In this document: positions 8,674 to 17,709 of the stretch, in pieces
Layout: every line of letters begins with the position of its first letter
How positions within the stretch are numbered: the stretch's first letter is position 1
Source: CAVZTX01 sp963778375
Lineage (GTDB): Bacteria > Chloroflexota > Ktedonobacteria > Ktedonobacterales > Ktedonobacteraceae
Direction: 5' to 3'
NCBI GenBank assembly: GCA_963778375.1
Contig: CAVZTX010000031.1
Span: forward strand, 1-64,000
Length of the DNA stretch: 64,000 nucleotides
Notes under the pieces: model-generated
What the model was told of the DNA's origin: nothing
Database searches by the model: none
Seen by the model: the letters and a program-made list of their open reading frames with translations, nothing else
Translations under genes and position numbers: made by a program

Positions 8674-9915
8674 ATGCGTGCTGAAATACTCTCATGTGGT
8701 ACTGAGTTGTTGCTGGGTCATATCACCGATACCAATGCTACCTATCTTGCACAAAGTCTCGCTGCCCTGGGTATTGATCTCTATTTTGTCTCACAGGTAG
8801 GAGACAACCAGGGGCGCATTGTTGAAACGTTGCGCCATGCCTGGGAACGATCCGATCTGATTATTATGACGGGTGGATTAGGGCCGACTGAGGATGATCT
8901 TGCCCGCGAGTCCATTAGTGCCTTGCTGGGTGAAACTATGCAGGTAGACCCTCAGTTGGAAGCTGATTTACGCGCGATGTTCGCCACTCGCAATAGCAGG
9001 ATGCCCGAACGCAATGTCAAGCAGGCAACCTTAATTCCTTCGGCGCAGGCCCTTCCCAATCCACTTGGTACGGCTCCCGGCTGGTGGGTTGAGAAAGATT
9101 CGCATATCATCGTTGCGATGCCTGGCGTGCCGCGTGAGATGTACCGTATGTGGGAACAGGAGGCTATCCCCAGGCTGACTCCCTATACCGGAGGTCTGAT
9201 TTTTACGCGTATTCTCCGTGTTTCTGGTCTGGGAGAATCTGCTGTCGAAGAGCGGTTGGATGAAGTGCTGCATAGCAATAATCCTACCATCGCCACCTAC
9301 GCCAAGTCCGATGCGATTGATGTACGTATCACCGCTAAGGCTGAAACTCGTGAGAAGGCTGAGGAGATGGTGGCGGGCATAGAGGCGCAGGTACGTCGTC
9401 ATTTAGGGCATCACATCTTTGGTACCGATAAGGATACGCTGCAAAGTGTCGTTGGCAAGCTATTGTCGGAACGTAACCAGTGGTTAGCGGTCATGGAATC
9501 GCTCACAGGGGGTCTGCTTTCCAGTACAATCACAGATTATCCTAGTAGTTCTAAACATTTCACAGGCGGTATCGTATCGTATAGCCCCGATCTCAAAGTC
9601 GAGATGGGCGTGCCTCGCGAGGTGATAGAGAAATATGGAGTCGTCAGCGAGGAGACGGCGCGTGCTATGGCCCACGCTGTGCGTGAACGCCTGAAAGCGG
9701 ATTATGCCATAGGTATTACCGGCATTGCTGGTCCTGAGAAGCAGGAAGGGAAACCCGTTGGCACCGTACATATTGCCATTGAAGGGCCGGATGGCGTTGT
9801 CACCGGCATGGGACCCGGTTGGCGTGCCAGCCGCGAGGATAACAAACGGCTGTCTGTGCTGGCCGCTCTCAATTTACTGAGATTGCATCTTGAAGGCATC
9901 AAGAAAGGTGAATAG
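8674..9915 (+). CDS. cinA: CinA family nicotinamide-nucleotide amidohydrolase
   Basis: ATG at 8674 behind TTTGGAGGAATC. The 413-residue length is normal for CinA. The N-terminal MoCF-like (COG1058) domain is residues 1-170: MRAEILSCGTELLLGHITDT and IIMTGGLGPTEDDLARE. The C-terminal deamidase domain is residues about 250-410: AVMESLTGGLLSSTITDYP, HFTGGIVSYSPDLKVEMGV and GITGIAGPEKQEGKPVGTVH. The C-terminal domain converts NMN to nicotinate mononucleotide and the N-terminal part acts on ADP-ribose in characterised homologues, so the enzyme belongs to pyridine-nucleotide recycling. It is transcribed away from nrdJ, sharing a 270-base intergenic region. Confidence 0.95.
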   Translation: MRAEILSCGTELLLGHITDTNATYLAQSLAALGIDLYFVSQVGDNQGRIVETLRHAWERSDLIIMTGGLGPTEDDLARESISALLGETMQVDPQLEADLRAMFATRNSRMPERNVKQATLIPSAQALPNPLGTAPGWWVEKDSHIIVAMPGVPREMYRMWEQEAIPRLTPYTGGLIFTRILRVSGLGESAVEERLDEVLHSNNPTIATYAKSDAIDVRITAKAETREKAEEMVAGIEAQVRRHLGHHIFGTDKDTLQSVVGKLLSERNQWLAVMESLTGGLLSSTITDYPSSSKHFTGGIVSYSPDLKVEMGVPREVIEKYGVVSEETARAMAHAVRERLKADYAIGITGIAGPEKQEGKPVGTVHIAIEGPDGVVTGMGPGWRASREDNKRLSVLAALNLLRLHLEGIKKGE

Positions 9916-9940
9916 CACAAGCCCTTGCATGCACCACTAT

Positions 9941-9960
9941 GACCATGTTATTATCTGGTC
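9941..9960. promoter_or_regulatory. Small dyad in front of the Nramp gene
   Basis: GACCA (9941-9945) and TGGTC (9956-9960) form a short inverted repeat around TGTTATTATC, about 70 bases upstream of the Nramp ATG. A metal-responsive repressor site would be plausible here, but it does not match an MntR or DtxR consensus and may be chance. Confidence 0.25.
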
Positions 9961-10029
9961 GAAGATATGGAGCAAAGAAAGGACAGGTAAGAACAGTCAT
10001 ACGTCTCTTCTTTCCTGAGTGTGCGCTAG

Positions 10030-11364
10030 ATGGAGCCGCCACGTCAGACAACACAAGAACTCAAAGCCAAAGGCCGCGCTGAGCGCCGAAAGCGAACGCG
10101 GCCGCGTTTTCGTCTGAGTCGTTCTTCATCGCTGTTCAGGCTTTTTGCCGTTTTGGGTCCTGGACTGATTGCTGCAAATGCAGGCAATGATGCGGGTGGC
10201 ATCGCAACATTTTCCCAGGCGGGTGCCAGTTATGGTTATGGCTGCTGTGGGCGCTTCTCATAGCCGGCTTTTGTCTTGCCATCGTACAAGAGATGTGTGC
10301 GCGTATGGGAGCCGTTACCGGCAAAGGTCTGGCGGACCTGATTCGGGAGGAATTCGGTGTGCGATGGGCGGCACTGGCTATGCTTGCACTTCTGGTCGCA
10401 AACACAGGTGTGACCGTCTCTGAATTTCTAGGCATCGGTGCCAGTGTGCAGGTACTCGCAAATGATCCCCATACCCCCTTCGTCTATGTCGTCGTCCCTC
10501 TCGCTGGGCTTATCCTGTGGTGGCTTGTGATTAAAGGCTCCTACCGTCGTGTAGAAAAAGTCTTTCTGGTGATGTCACTAGGGTTCCTGGCCTATATCCC
10601 GGCTGCCTTTGCCGCTCATCCTGTGTGGAGTAATGTCGGCAAGCAGATTGTAATTCCACCTTTGAGTTCGGAAAGTGGCTATTTACTGACGGCAGTGGCC
10701 CTTGTTGGCACGACGATCAGTCCCTATATGCAGTTTTTTGTCCAGTCTTCTGTTGCAGATAAAGGCATTCATGCAGGTGACTACATCTACGAGCAGCTTG
10801 ATGTCTATAGCGGCACCATTTTTGCGGTGCTTATTGCAAGCTTTGTCATCATCGCTACGGGTGCCACGCTTTTCCTCAATCACCATCCCGTCCAAACAGC
10901 CATTGATGCCGCCTTCGCACTGAAGGCCTTCGCCGGTCAATACGCTTCGCTGCTTTTCGGAGTAGGGATTATTTGGAGCATCACTGCTGGCCGCTGCCGT
11001 ACTGCCCCTCTCCACTTCCTACGCCATATGTGAAGCTTTCGGCTTCGAGCGCGGAGTTTCACGTAGTTTCAGTGAAGCGCCTGTCTTCCAGAGCATCTTC
11101 ACAGGTCTAATCATTCTGGGCGTGCTGATTACCCTTATTCCTGGCCTACCGATCATTCAGGTGCTGATTGTATTGCAGGACTTGAACGCGGCGATGCTAC
11201 CTATCCTTTTGGTCTTCATTATTCTGCTGGTCAATAATCGGCGCTTGATGGGGAGGCGAGTGAATGGGCCTGTGTTTAATGCTATTTCGTGGACGACGGT
11301 TGTTGTGATTACGATCTTGATAGTGTTGTTGCTACTGAGCACGATTTTTAATATTACGCTCTAG
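10030..11364 (+). pseudogene. Nramp-family divalent metal (Mn/Fe) transporter, two frameshifts
   Basis: Three frames join into one Nramp protein. The first gives FAVLGPGLIAANAGNDAGGI, the family TM1 signature with the metal-binding D-A-G-N pattern, then ATFSQAGASYGYG. After a missing base near 10243 comes MCARMGAVTGKGLADLIREE and TTISPYMQFFVQSSVADKGI, the conserved loop after TM6. After another indel near 10965 comes LLAAAVLPLSTSYAICEAFG, IIQVLIVLQDLNAAMLPILL and a stop at 11362-11364. About 445 residues and 11 membrane segments fit the family, which imports Mn2+ or Fe2+ with protons across the cytoplasmic membrane. Both lesions are single-base, so sequence error is possible; as written the protein stops after 77 residues. 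Confidence 0.85.
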
Positions 11365-11643
11365 TGGAAAAGCATTAGATGTAGTTCTTAGAGGACTATC
11401 CCAGAAAGCTTCTACGCCTTGATACTGTTTGTGTAGAGCGGCTAATCTTGTCTCATTCACCTCTCTAATCGTGCCAAAAACACAGAAACACCCATGAATA
11501 AACCTCATGGGCGTTTTTGATAAGGTTTATAATAACCAGAGTCAGGGTGGCTCACCCACGCCTCAGGACAGAGAGCGGAGGCTCATCTCCTCACGTGACT
11601 GGACAGGACGCTCAGTCCGGCTGATGCCGAAAAGATACTTGCA
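11365..11643. other. Intergenic region after the Nramp gene
   Basis: It contains the terminator at 11484-11518. The remainder, rich in GA/CT with several short stems between 11540 and 11630, faces the 3' end of the minus-strand Cys-rich gene. I recognise no RNA family in it. Confidence 0.4.
11484..11518 (+). terminator. Rho-independent terminator after the Nramp gene
   Basis: AACACCCATGA and TCATGGGCGTT form a stem with a short loop (11487-11514) followed by a T-run ending at 11517. It can serve transcription arriving from the plus strand. Confidence 0.7.
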
Positions 11644-12153
11644 CTAGCATGCGGGCAAACAAGCGCCCCTATCGCAAAATTGTCCTGTGGGGCAACCATT
11701 ATCGTCGGAGCAACCCGTTAAGGTGCCAAAGTAACTCGCACATAAATTCCTATCGCAAACGCAAAACCCACAACAAAAACCGTCATCGCAGCCCGGACAC
11801 GTCGTTGCACACGTACCATTGCTGAGCTTGACTTGACCGCATGGACAATCTGAGCTCACACACGTCCCATTGCAGCAGATTTGGCCCGAGGAGCAGGCAT
11901 TTCCACATCGGCCGCAGTTCTCCGTCGTGGTTAGATCGGTGCAGGTGCCATGACAGCAGGCTCCACTACAACACTGACTATTCGTGTTGCAGCCGATGCC
12001 ATTGGGTTTACATGGTCTGGCAAAGACCGTGCCCAGGCCACTTAGACCGAGGATGCTACCAAAGGTCGTAGCTACAATGGTTTTGAGGGCGTGACGACGC
12101 GAGGTGGAGGTGGCCAGGGCTTTAGTCAGGTCGTCAAACTGAGAAGGTTCCAA
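11644..12153 (-). CDS. Tat-exported Cys-rich (Stig1-like repeat) protein, copy 1
   Basis: The protein has an N-terminal leader LEPSQFDDLTKALATSTSRR, then a twin-arginine signal (TSRRHALKTIVATTFGSILG) and a mature part dense in Cys: GCNTNSQCCSGACCHGTC, NCGRCGNACSSGQICCNG and CGQVKLSNGTCATTCPGC. The modules C-x2-C-x-N-x-C-x5-CC resemble Stig1/knottin-type disulfide repeats, so a folded, disulfide-bonded extracellular protein is likely. I chose the TTG at 12153 because it aligns with the ATG of the paralogue at 13051; an ATG at 12216 would add 21 residues that align with the other gene's leader. It shares its promoter sequence with that paralogue. Function unknown. Confidence 0.75.
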   Translation of the reverse strand: MEPSQFDDLTKALATSTSRRHALKTIVATTFGSILGLSGLGTVFARPCKPNGIGCNTNSQCCSGACCHGTCTDLTTTENCGRCGNACSSGQICCNGTCVSSDCPCGQVKLSNGTCATTCPGCDDGFCCGFCVCDRNLCASYFGTLTGCSDDNGCPTGQFCDRGACLPAC

Positions 12154-12454
12154 CTCTTGAGCAGCCTTTCTACATGGATGCGTCTCCCTCACGCACGGTG
12201 GGTGTAGCGCATCCACTCACTTGTGAGAAAAAAAAGAGCGCGAAGGATCACAATGATGAAGATCAACCAGGGTTAAGGACATCCGTCCCGGTGAGTTTCT
12301 TCAAGAAGTATATCTGAGATGAGCGTCAAATACAAGTAGAAATCTCTCTCCAGTCCACGTCGTCCCTCCAAGTACAGCGGGACAAGGGAGAGATCATACC
12401 TTGACCTCCCCCATCACGGCTCCCCTGTGCCGTCCCTCTATAAGAGTAGAGAGA
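12154..12454. other. Spacer between the two Cys-rich genes
   Basis: It holds the upstream leader and promoter of copy 1 (promoter at 12307-12335) and the 3' trailer of copy 2. Its left half is homologous to the region upstream of copy 2 (GATCAACCAGGGT is shared), which indicates tandem duplication of gene plus promoter. Confidence 0.6.
12288..12336 (-). promoter_or_regulatory. Duplicated promoter block, copy 1
   Basis: This 49-bp block is identical to 13154-13202. On the minus strand it contains TTGTAT (12335-12330), a 17-base spacer and TATACT (12312-12307), pointing at the Cys-rich gene copy 1. Confidence 0.65.
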
Positions 12455-13051
12455 TCATGAGCACAGTGGGACACACACTTTAGCAGTAGGATTGCAAAAG
12501 GAGGGAATACAGACCTGACCCGCCGAGCAATCAGTAGACGTCTGGCAGACATAATACATGTCAGAACTGCCAGTGCAGGCAATAGTACCCTCGCTCGTAG
12601 TAGCACAAAGGCACGAGGCATTCATAGGGCAGCTAACTAGAGTGCTACATGTACTTGCTTGCGTACACGTCACACTGACGCACTGGCCGTTTTGGCATAT
12701 TTGGCCAGAGGCACAGGCGTGACCGCACGACCCGCAGTTGCTTGTGGTGTTCAGATCCGTACAGGTTCCACCACAGCAGCCCTGCCCAGATGAGCAGGCG
12801 TGGCCGCATTTACCACAGTTACTTGTCGTACTCAAATCGGTGCAGGTGCCATGACAACAGCCTCCGCTACAGCACTGACTGCCGATGTTGCAGCCAATGC
12901 CATTGGGCTTACAATTGGCCAGGGCGGTACCGATGCCACCCAGACCAAGCAAACCACCAAGAGCGGTGGCTACAATGGTTTTGAGGGCGTGACGGCGCGA
13001 GGTGGAGGTGGCCAGGGCTTTGGTGAGGTCGTCAAAGCGGGAAGGTTCCAT
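12455..13051 (-). CDS. Tat-exported Cys-rich (Stig1-like repeat) protein, copy 2
   Basis: ATG at 13051 follows AAGGACGGAAGGGAC. The 198-residue product begins MEPSRFDDLTKALATSTSRR, then HALKTIVATALGGLLGLGG (Tat signal with RR), followed by NCKPNGIGCNIGSQCCSGGC, NCGKCGHACSSGQGCCGGTC and NCGSCGHACASGQICQNG, then a divergent Cys-rich tail ending in VCVPLCS. The two central modules are near-identical repeats, one more than in copy 1. The conserved SRRHALKTIVAT leader shows both are sent through the Tat pathway, normally used for proteins that fold before export. Likely a cell-surface or secreted disulfide protein; the role (adhesion, inhibitor, sporulation coat) is not shown. Confidence 0.8.
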   Translation of the reverse strand: MEPSRFDDLTKALATSTSRRHALKTIVATALGGLLGLGGIGTALANCKPNGIGCNIGSQCCSGGCCHGTCTDLSTTSNCGKCGHACSSGQGCCGGTCTDLNTTSNCGSCGHACASGQICQNGQCVSVTCTQASTCSTLVSCPMNASCLCATTSEGTIACTGSSDMYYVCQTSTDCSAGQVCIPSFCNPTAKVCVPLCS

Positions 13052-13153
13052 GTCCCTTCCGTCCTTTCTAGAGGCAGTGATGCCTCTATGTGTGAGCAAC
13101 ATAACGCAAAGGGTCAGAACGATGCAGATCAACCAGGGTCAAGAATACATGTA

Positions 13154-13202
13154 CCGGTGAGTTTCTTCAAGAAGTATATCTGAGATGAGCGTCAAATACA
13201 AG
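13154..13202 (-). promoter_or_regulatory. Duplicated promoter block, copy 2
   Basis: Identical over 49 bp to 12288-12336. TTGTAT (13201-13196), 17-base spacer and TATACT (13178-13173) on the minus strand, about 100 bases upstream of the ATG at 13051. Confidence 0.65.
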
Positions 13203-13269
13203 CTGCTAGCACAACCTCTTCCCTCAGTTCTGCGTATAACTATATGGTACAATAGTACAAGATAAATCA

Positions 13270-14418
13270 ATGGATCACCCAGAATTGAGGCGAGGAATGT
13301 CCTGGAATACCGAAGAATTTTCTGAATACGCTGAAGCCCCTGCCGAGCATGACTATGCCAACCCTGCCTACTACCAGCAGTCGGTACCGCAAGCAGCGCC
13401 TCGTTCTACCCAACCTGTACAGGAACTGATTCCCCTGGACTCGGATCCTTATTCTGATTATGGAGATGGCTCGACTATCGTCAGTGAGAACTACGATCCG
13501 CAACCGATGAGCGCCTATCGTGGACCTTCAAGCATTGAGGGGTATACCACCGATGCTGGTGCTGAGCAACGTGAGGCTGCGAAGCGTGGCACGGCTTCGG
13601 GCAGTAAAAAACGCAAAGGACTGGCCGGACTAGGTGGTATTGGAGCCACAATCGTCGGATTAATCGTCAAATTTAAGACGCTGCTTGTATTGTTGTTGGA
13701 CTTCAAGTGGCTTGCATTTGCTGCCAAGTTCGGGGTAGTCGGTATCTCCGCGTTGGCTTCAATTTTTGTCTACTCCTTTCTTTTTGGCTGGACGTTCGCT
13801 GTAGGATTAGTCGCTCTGCTCTTCATTCATGAGATGGGCCATGCCGTGGTTATGAAGTTGAAGGGTATACCGATTGGGGGCATGATTTTTATACCGCTAT
13901 TGGGTGCAGCAGTCATCATGCGTCAGATGCCCAGAAATGCAAAAGATGAAGCAGAGGTGGGTATTGCCGGTCCTATAGCCGGGGCCGTTGCTGCATCGGT
14001 CTGTCTCGCACTTGCTGGACTTTCTCCCAATACACCTACAATATGGGCTCCGCTTGCCTACTTCGGTTTCTTCATCAACCTGTTCAACCTTATCCCCATT
14101 GTGCCGTTCGATGGCGGACGTGTGTTAGCCGCGATTGACCGGCGTGTCTGGATCCTGGGCTTCGTGGGCCTGCTGGCTTTCCAGATCTGGACGTGGATCA
14201 ATGGTGAGTTTTCCCCGTGGTTGCTGCTTTTCGTCGTCATGGCAGCAACGCAGCTTCTGGCTCGCCGTCGTGCTCCAAATACACCAGAAACCAGGGCCTA
14301 TTATGCCGTCCCAATAGGAGAGCGCATAATTCTCGGCCTGCTTTACTTCGGTCTGGCTGCTGTTTTAGTGCTTGGTATGACGATTTCACACAATATGATT
14401 TTGGGACTGGGTCGTTAG
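13270..14418 (+). CDS. Site-2 protease family (M50) intramembrane metalloprotease
   Basis: The protein has 382 residues. Residues 1-115 form a hydrophilic, Pro/Tyr/Ser-rich cytosolic tail. Then come hydrophobic segments with the zinc motif HEMGH (LLFIHEMGHAVVMKLKGIPI, about residue 195) and the third ligand region NLFNLIPIVPFDGGRVLAAI (about residue 280), both diagnostic of site-2 proteases. Such enzymes cut transmembrane segments, often of anti-sigma factors or regulators. The core resembles the compact SpoIVFB/YdiL-like branch without a PDZ domain. The start has only a weak ribosome site (AAGATAAATCA). Its 3' end overlaps the convergent dehydrogenase gene by four bases. Confidence 0.9.
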   Translation: MDHPELRRGMSWNTEEFSEYAEAPAEHDYANPAYYQQSVPQAAPRSTQPVQELIPLDSDPYSDYGDGSTIVSENYDPQPMSAYRGPSSIEGYTTDAGAEQREAAKRGTASGSKKRKGLAGLGGIGATIVGLIVKFKTLLVLLLDFKWLAFAAKFGVVGISALASIFVYSFLFGWTFAVGLVALLFIHEMGHAVVMKLKGIPIGGMIFIPLLGAAVIMRQMPRNAKDEAEVGIAGPIAGAVAASVCLALAGLSPNTPTIWAPLAYFGFFINLFNLIPIVPFDGGRVLAAIDRRVWILGFVGLLAFQIWTWINGEFSPWLLLFVVMAATQLLARRRAPNTPETRAYYAVPIGERIILGLLYFGLAAVLVLGMTISHNMILGLGR

Positions 14419-15314
14419 CTTCGTACCTCAACTCCAGCCATCTGCTCTAACACCTTGAGCAACGATGTATAATCTTCGCGCCCATAACCTGCTGCACGTG
14501 CCATCTCATACATCTGGCGCGAGAGGGCGGTTATAGGCATTGGAGTTGTATTCTCAGCGGCCAGGTCGAGCGCCAGTCCAAGATCTTTATGTAGCAGATC
14601 GGTCATAAAGCCGGGCTGAAAACTGCCGTTGAATGCACGCAGTGGAAACTGATTGGAAAGTTGCCAGCTTGCTCCGGCACTCACGCTGATCACCTTTGCC
14701 ATCGTATCGACATCGACCCCGGCTTTGACTCCCAACACAAACGACTCGGCTGTGGCCGCAGCTATCGCACCGACCAGGATGTTATTGACAATCTTGACGA
14801 CTTCGCCTGCGCCGGTAGGCCCGACGTGGAAAATATTCTCCTTTTTGCCCATCGCTTCCAGTACTGGCCGTGCCTGCTCAAATATCTCGCGTTCGCCACC
14901 CACCATAATTGTGAGGGTACCGTTGACTGCACCCTGAGATCCACCGCTCACAGGAGCATCCAGGAAATGAACACCGCGGGTTGATGCCAGTTGTGCCAGC
15001 TTGCGACTCATGGTTGGGGCGATAGTGCTCATATCGATGATGATAAGCCCCTTACGCGCGCCTTCAAGAATGCCATTTGGACCGGCTACTACCTCTTCCA
15101 CCTGCATAGAATTTGGCACCATCGTAATCACCATTTCTGATGCCATAGCGACAGCACGAGGTGACGGTGCGAGCTTTGCTCCAGCGTTCATCACCTCCTG
15201 CACCTCTGGCTTGTCTGGATGACGCGCGAAAATAGTGACGTGATGTTCGGCTTTCAGAAGGTTGAGTGTCATAGGCCTTCCCATAACGCCGATGCCAATA
15301 AAACCAATTTGCAT
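14415..15314 (-). CDS. NAD(P)-dependent beta-hydroxyacid dehydrogenase (3-hydroxyisobutyrate dehydrogenase-like)
   Basis: 299 residues, normal for the family. The N-terminal Rossmann motif is MQIGFIGIGVMGRPMTLNLL, the substrate-site motif is FLDAPVSGGSQGAVNGTLTI, and the catalytic Lys lies in GAGEVVKIVNNILVG (K about residue 171). These are the signatures of 3-hydroxyisobutyrate dehydrogenase / tartronate semialdehyde reductase enzymes. It lies 20 bases downstream of the biotin carboxylase gene on the same strand. That setting suggests 3-hydroxyisobutyrate oxidation in valine breakdown, although other family substrates (glyoxylate, succinic semialdehyde) cannot be excluded. Confidence 0.9.
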   Translation of the reverse strand: MQIGFIGIGVMGRPMTLNLLKAEHHVTIFARHPDKPEVQEVMNAGAKLAPSPRAVAMASEMVITMVPNSMQVEEVVAGPNGILEGARKGLIIIDMSTIAPTMSRKLAQLASTRGVHFLDAPVSGGSQGAVNGTLTIMVGGEREIFEQARPVLEAMGKKENIFHVGPTGAGEVVKIVNNILVGAIAAATAESFVLGVKAGVDVDTMAKVISVSAGASWQLSNQFPLRAFNGSFQPGFMTDLLHKDLGLALDLAAENTTPMPITALSRQMYEMARAAGYGREDYTSLLKVLEQMAGVEVRS

Positions 15315-15334
15315 AAGAGCCTGTCCTTTCTCTG

Positions 15335-17372
15335 CTATTCCATTTCAACGATGACTGCCCCACCCTTAACGACCGCGCCTTCTGTATAGTGTACGCGTCG
15401 CACTTTCCCTTCATAGGGCGCGATGATAGAATGCTCCATCTTCATGGCACTCAGGATGGCAAGCACCTGTCGCTGTTTGACTGTGTCGCCTTCGTGTACC
15501 TGTACCTTTATAATAGTGCCTGCCATAGGGGCTGTGAGAGCCTTTTGTGAGTGCGTTGCACTTCCTCCATGTGCTGCCATATTTACATCAGGCGGCTGGC
15601 GTCTTTCTAGACGATATGTTTGTCCGTGCAGAATGACCTGTGTCTGGCTTTCGCCATGTTGTACATATGCTCGTACTTGCGTTGTTCCCCTCCGAATCAG
15701 GACGAGGTTCTCGTTGTCGACCATGCATGTTATTGTTTCTGCGGGTTGCGTATCAACTTTAACGTTCCAGGATTCTGCTATACCGTCCTGGGCGGGACGA
15801 AATGCAACGCTGTGCTCTTCGTCGGCATAGCGATAGGTAAGCGTTCTTGCCTCGCCTACCATGCGCCACGGTCCTAATGTCAACCACGGATTGGTGACGA
15901 CCTGTGTATTTTCAAGTTGCGAGCGATAACCGTTAGAAGTATGCTCTTCTAACGCACCTTGAGCATTGTACAAGGCTGCTGCTATCAGCGCCTCATTCGG
16001 CAGTGGTATATGTTCTTTCTGCTCGTTTTCGATCAATCCGTATTCAATAAGGAAGTTCGTATATGTGCGGCCTTCTTGAAATGCTGGGTGAGTCGTAATA
16101 GCATGCAGCAAGGGAATATTTGTTTTGACGCCAAAAACGGCGCTTTCCTCTAGCGCGGATCGCATGCGAGCGATGGCTGCCGGGCGATCTTCGCCATACA
16201 CGATCAATTTTGCGATCATCGGATCATAAAACTGCGTGATCTCATCGCCACTATCGATGCCACTATCCACACGGATGCCAGGGCCTTCGGGCTGAATAAA
16301 ACGAGTTACCGTGCCTGTAGAAGGTAGGAAGTTCTGTTCGGGATCTTCGGCATAGAGCCGCATTTCGATGGCATGACCGCGAGGGCTAATATGCTCTGAG
16401 GTAAGAGCGAGCGGTTCGCCTGCCGCGATGAGCAGTTGATGGCGCACAAGGTCAATACCTGTAACCAGTTCGGTAACGGGATGCTCCACTTGCAGACGCG
16501 TATTCATCTCCAGGAAGTAGAAACGCTTGTCGGTATCGAGCATAAACTCAAGCGTGCCCGCATTCACGTAGCCAGCAGCTTTAGCAATGCGTACCGCTGC
16601 ATCTCCCATTTCAGCGCGTAGTGATGGTGTCAGTGCAATCGATGGGCTTTCCTCAACAATCTTCTGGTGGCGGCGCTGAATCGAGCATTCGCGTTCGCCG
16701 AGATGGATGAGATTGCCAAAGGTATCGCCAAGTATCTGTATTTCGACATGGCGTGGTTGTAGAATCAAGCGTTCGAGAAAGACGGTTGCATCACCGAATG
16801 CGGCCTGGGCCTCACGCCTTGCCCCGGCCAGTTGCTCTAAAAAGTCGGTTGCCGGTATGTACTTCGCGCATGCCTTTGCCACCACCTCCGGCAGAGGCCT
16901 TAATGAGCAGTGGGAAGCCGATGCGCTCTGCCTCATACATCAACACGGCATCATCCTGGCTCTCGCCGTTGTAGCCAGGAATGGTCGGTGCGCCGACCGA
17001 CTGTGCCAACTGCTTGGCGGCAATCTTCGATCCCATCAATCGCATCGCTGAGGCTGGTGGGCCGATGAAAATAATGCCAGCTTGCTCGCATGCTTCGACA
17101 AAAGCCGCGTTTTCAGAAAGAAAACCGTAGCCAGGATGAATTGCTTCTGCCCCACTCTGTTGAGCTGTTTCAATTATCGTATCGATGCGCAGATAGCTTT
17201 GTGCTGCTGGTGCCGGGCCAATAAAGTATGCCTCGTCAGCCTCTCGTACATGACGAGCGTTGCGATCAGCCTCAGAGTAAACGGCTACGGTTCGCACATC
17301 CATTTCGCGGCACGTTCTGATGATGCGAACGGCTATTTCTCCCCGGTTGGCAATCAAAATTTTCTTGAACAT
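15335..17372 (-). pseudogene. mccA: Acyl-CoA carboxylase biotin-carboxylase/BCCP subunit (methylcrotonyl-CoA carboxylase alpha type), one frameshift
   Basis: The first frame starts at ATG 17372, MFKKILIANRGEIAVRIIRT, and carries the biotin carboxylase N-domain (HPGYGFLSENAAFVEA, LIKASAGGGGKGMREV). Frame is lost near 16850. The second frame continues FLEQLAGARREAQAAFGD, RDCSIQ-like ECSIQRRHQKIVEESPS, FLEMNTRLQVEHPVTELVTG, a BT domain and a C-terminal biotinyl domain with ILSAMKMEHSI. Together they make about 680 residues, right for an alpha subunit that carboxylates biotin using ATP and bicarbonate. The neighbouring beta subunit is of methylcrotonyl-CoA carboxylase type, which points to leucine catabolism. 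The single indel may be real or a sequence error; a biotin carboxylase lacking the join would be inactive. Confidence 0.88.
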
Positions 17373-17709
17373 GCTTTGATACCTAACTTCTTCGGTAGGA
17401 TGAAATGCAGGAGACCATGATGCCACATCTTACTATATAAGCGCTCTTTCTGACAAATGCCAATAGCACTTCTTTCGGTGTTGCTCAAAGTAGGCGGGAA
17501 GCGCCAAAATTGTGAAACCTCACTTCAAAGTGCTGCGTGTCTGGATAAGAGGTGTGTAAGTTGAAGGGGCAATCAACTCATAATCATACAGATAACTGCC
17601 CCTCCCTAATAAGTTCGCGTTTTAGGGGACTTTTGTCTTTGCTAGAATGTGCTTACGTCGCTATGGATAAAAGTGTCAATGTGTTCAAAGATGAGGTGGT
17701 AAGGCAGCT
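17373..17709. other. Divergent spacer between mccA and the histidine kinase
   Basis: It should hold promoters for both genes. AGGGGCA (17565-17571) and TGCCCCT (17597-17603) make a hairpin-capable dyad. A TAGAAT -10-like box lies near 17643 without a convincing -35. Nothing else is recognisable. Confidence 0.4.

Noticed and set aside
11540..11640. Possible structured RNA after the Nramp gene
   Set aside because: Several short stems but no match to the Mn2+ (yybP) or other riboswitch cores, and it lies downstream, not upstream, of the transporter.
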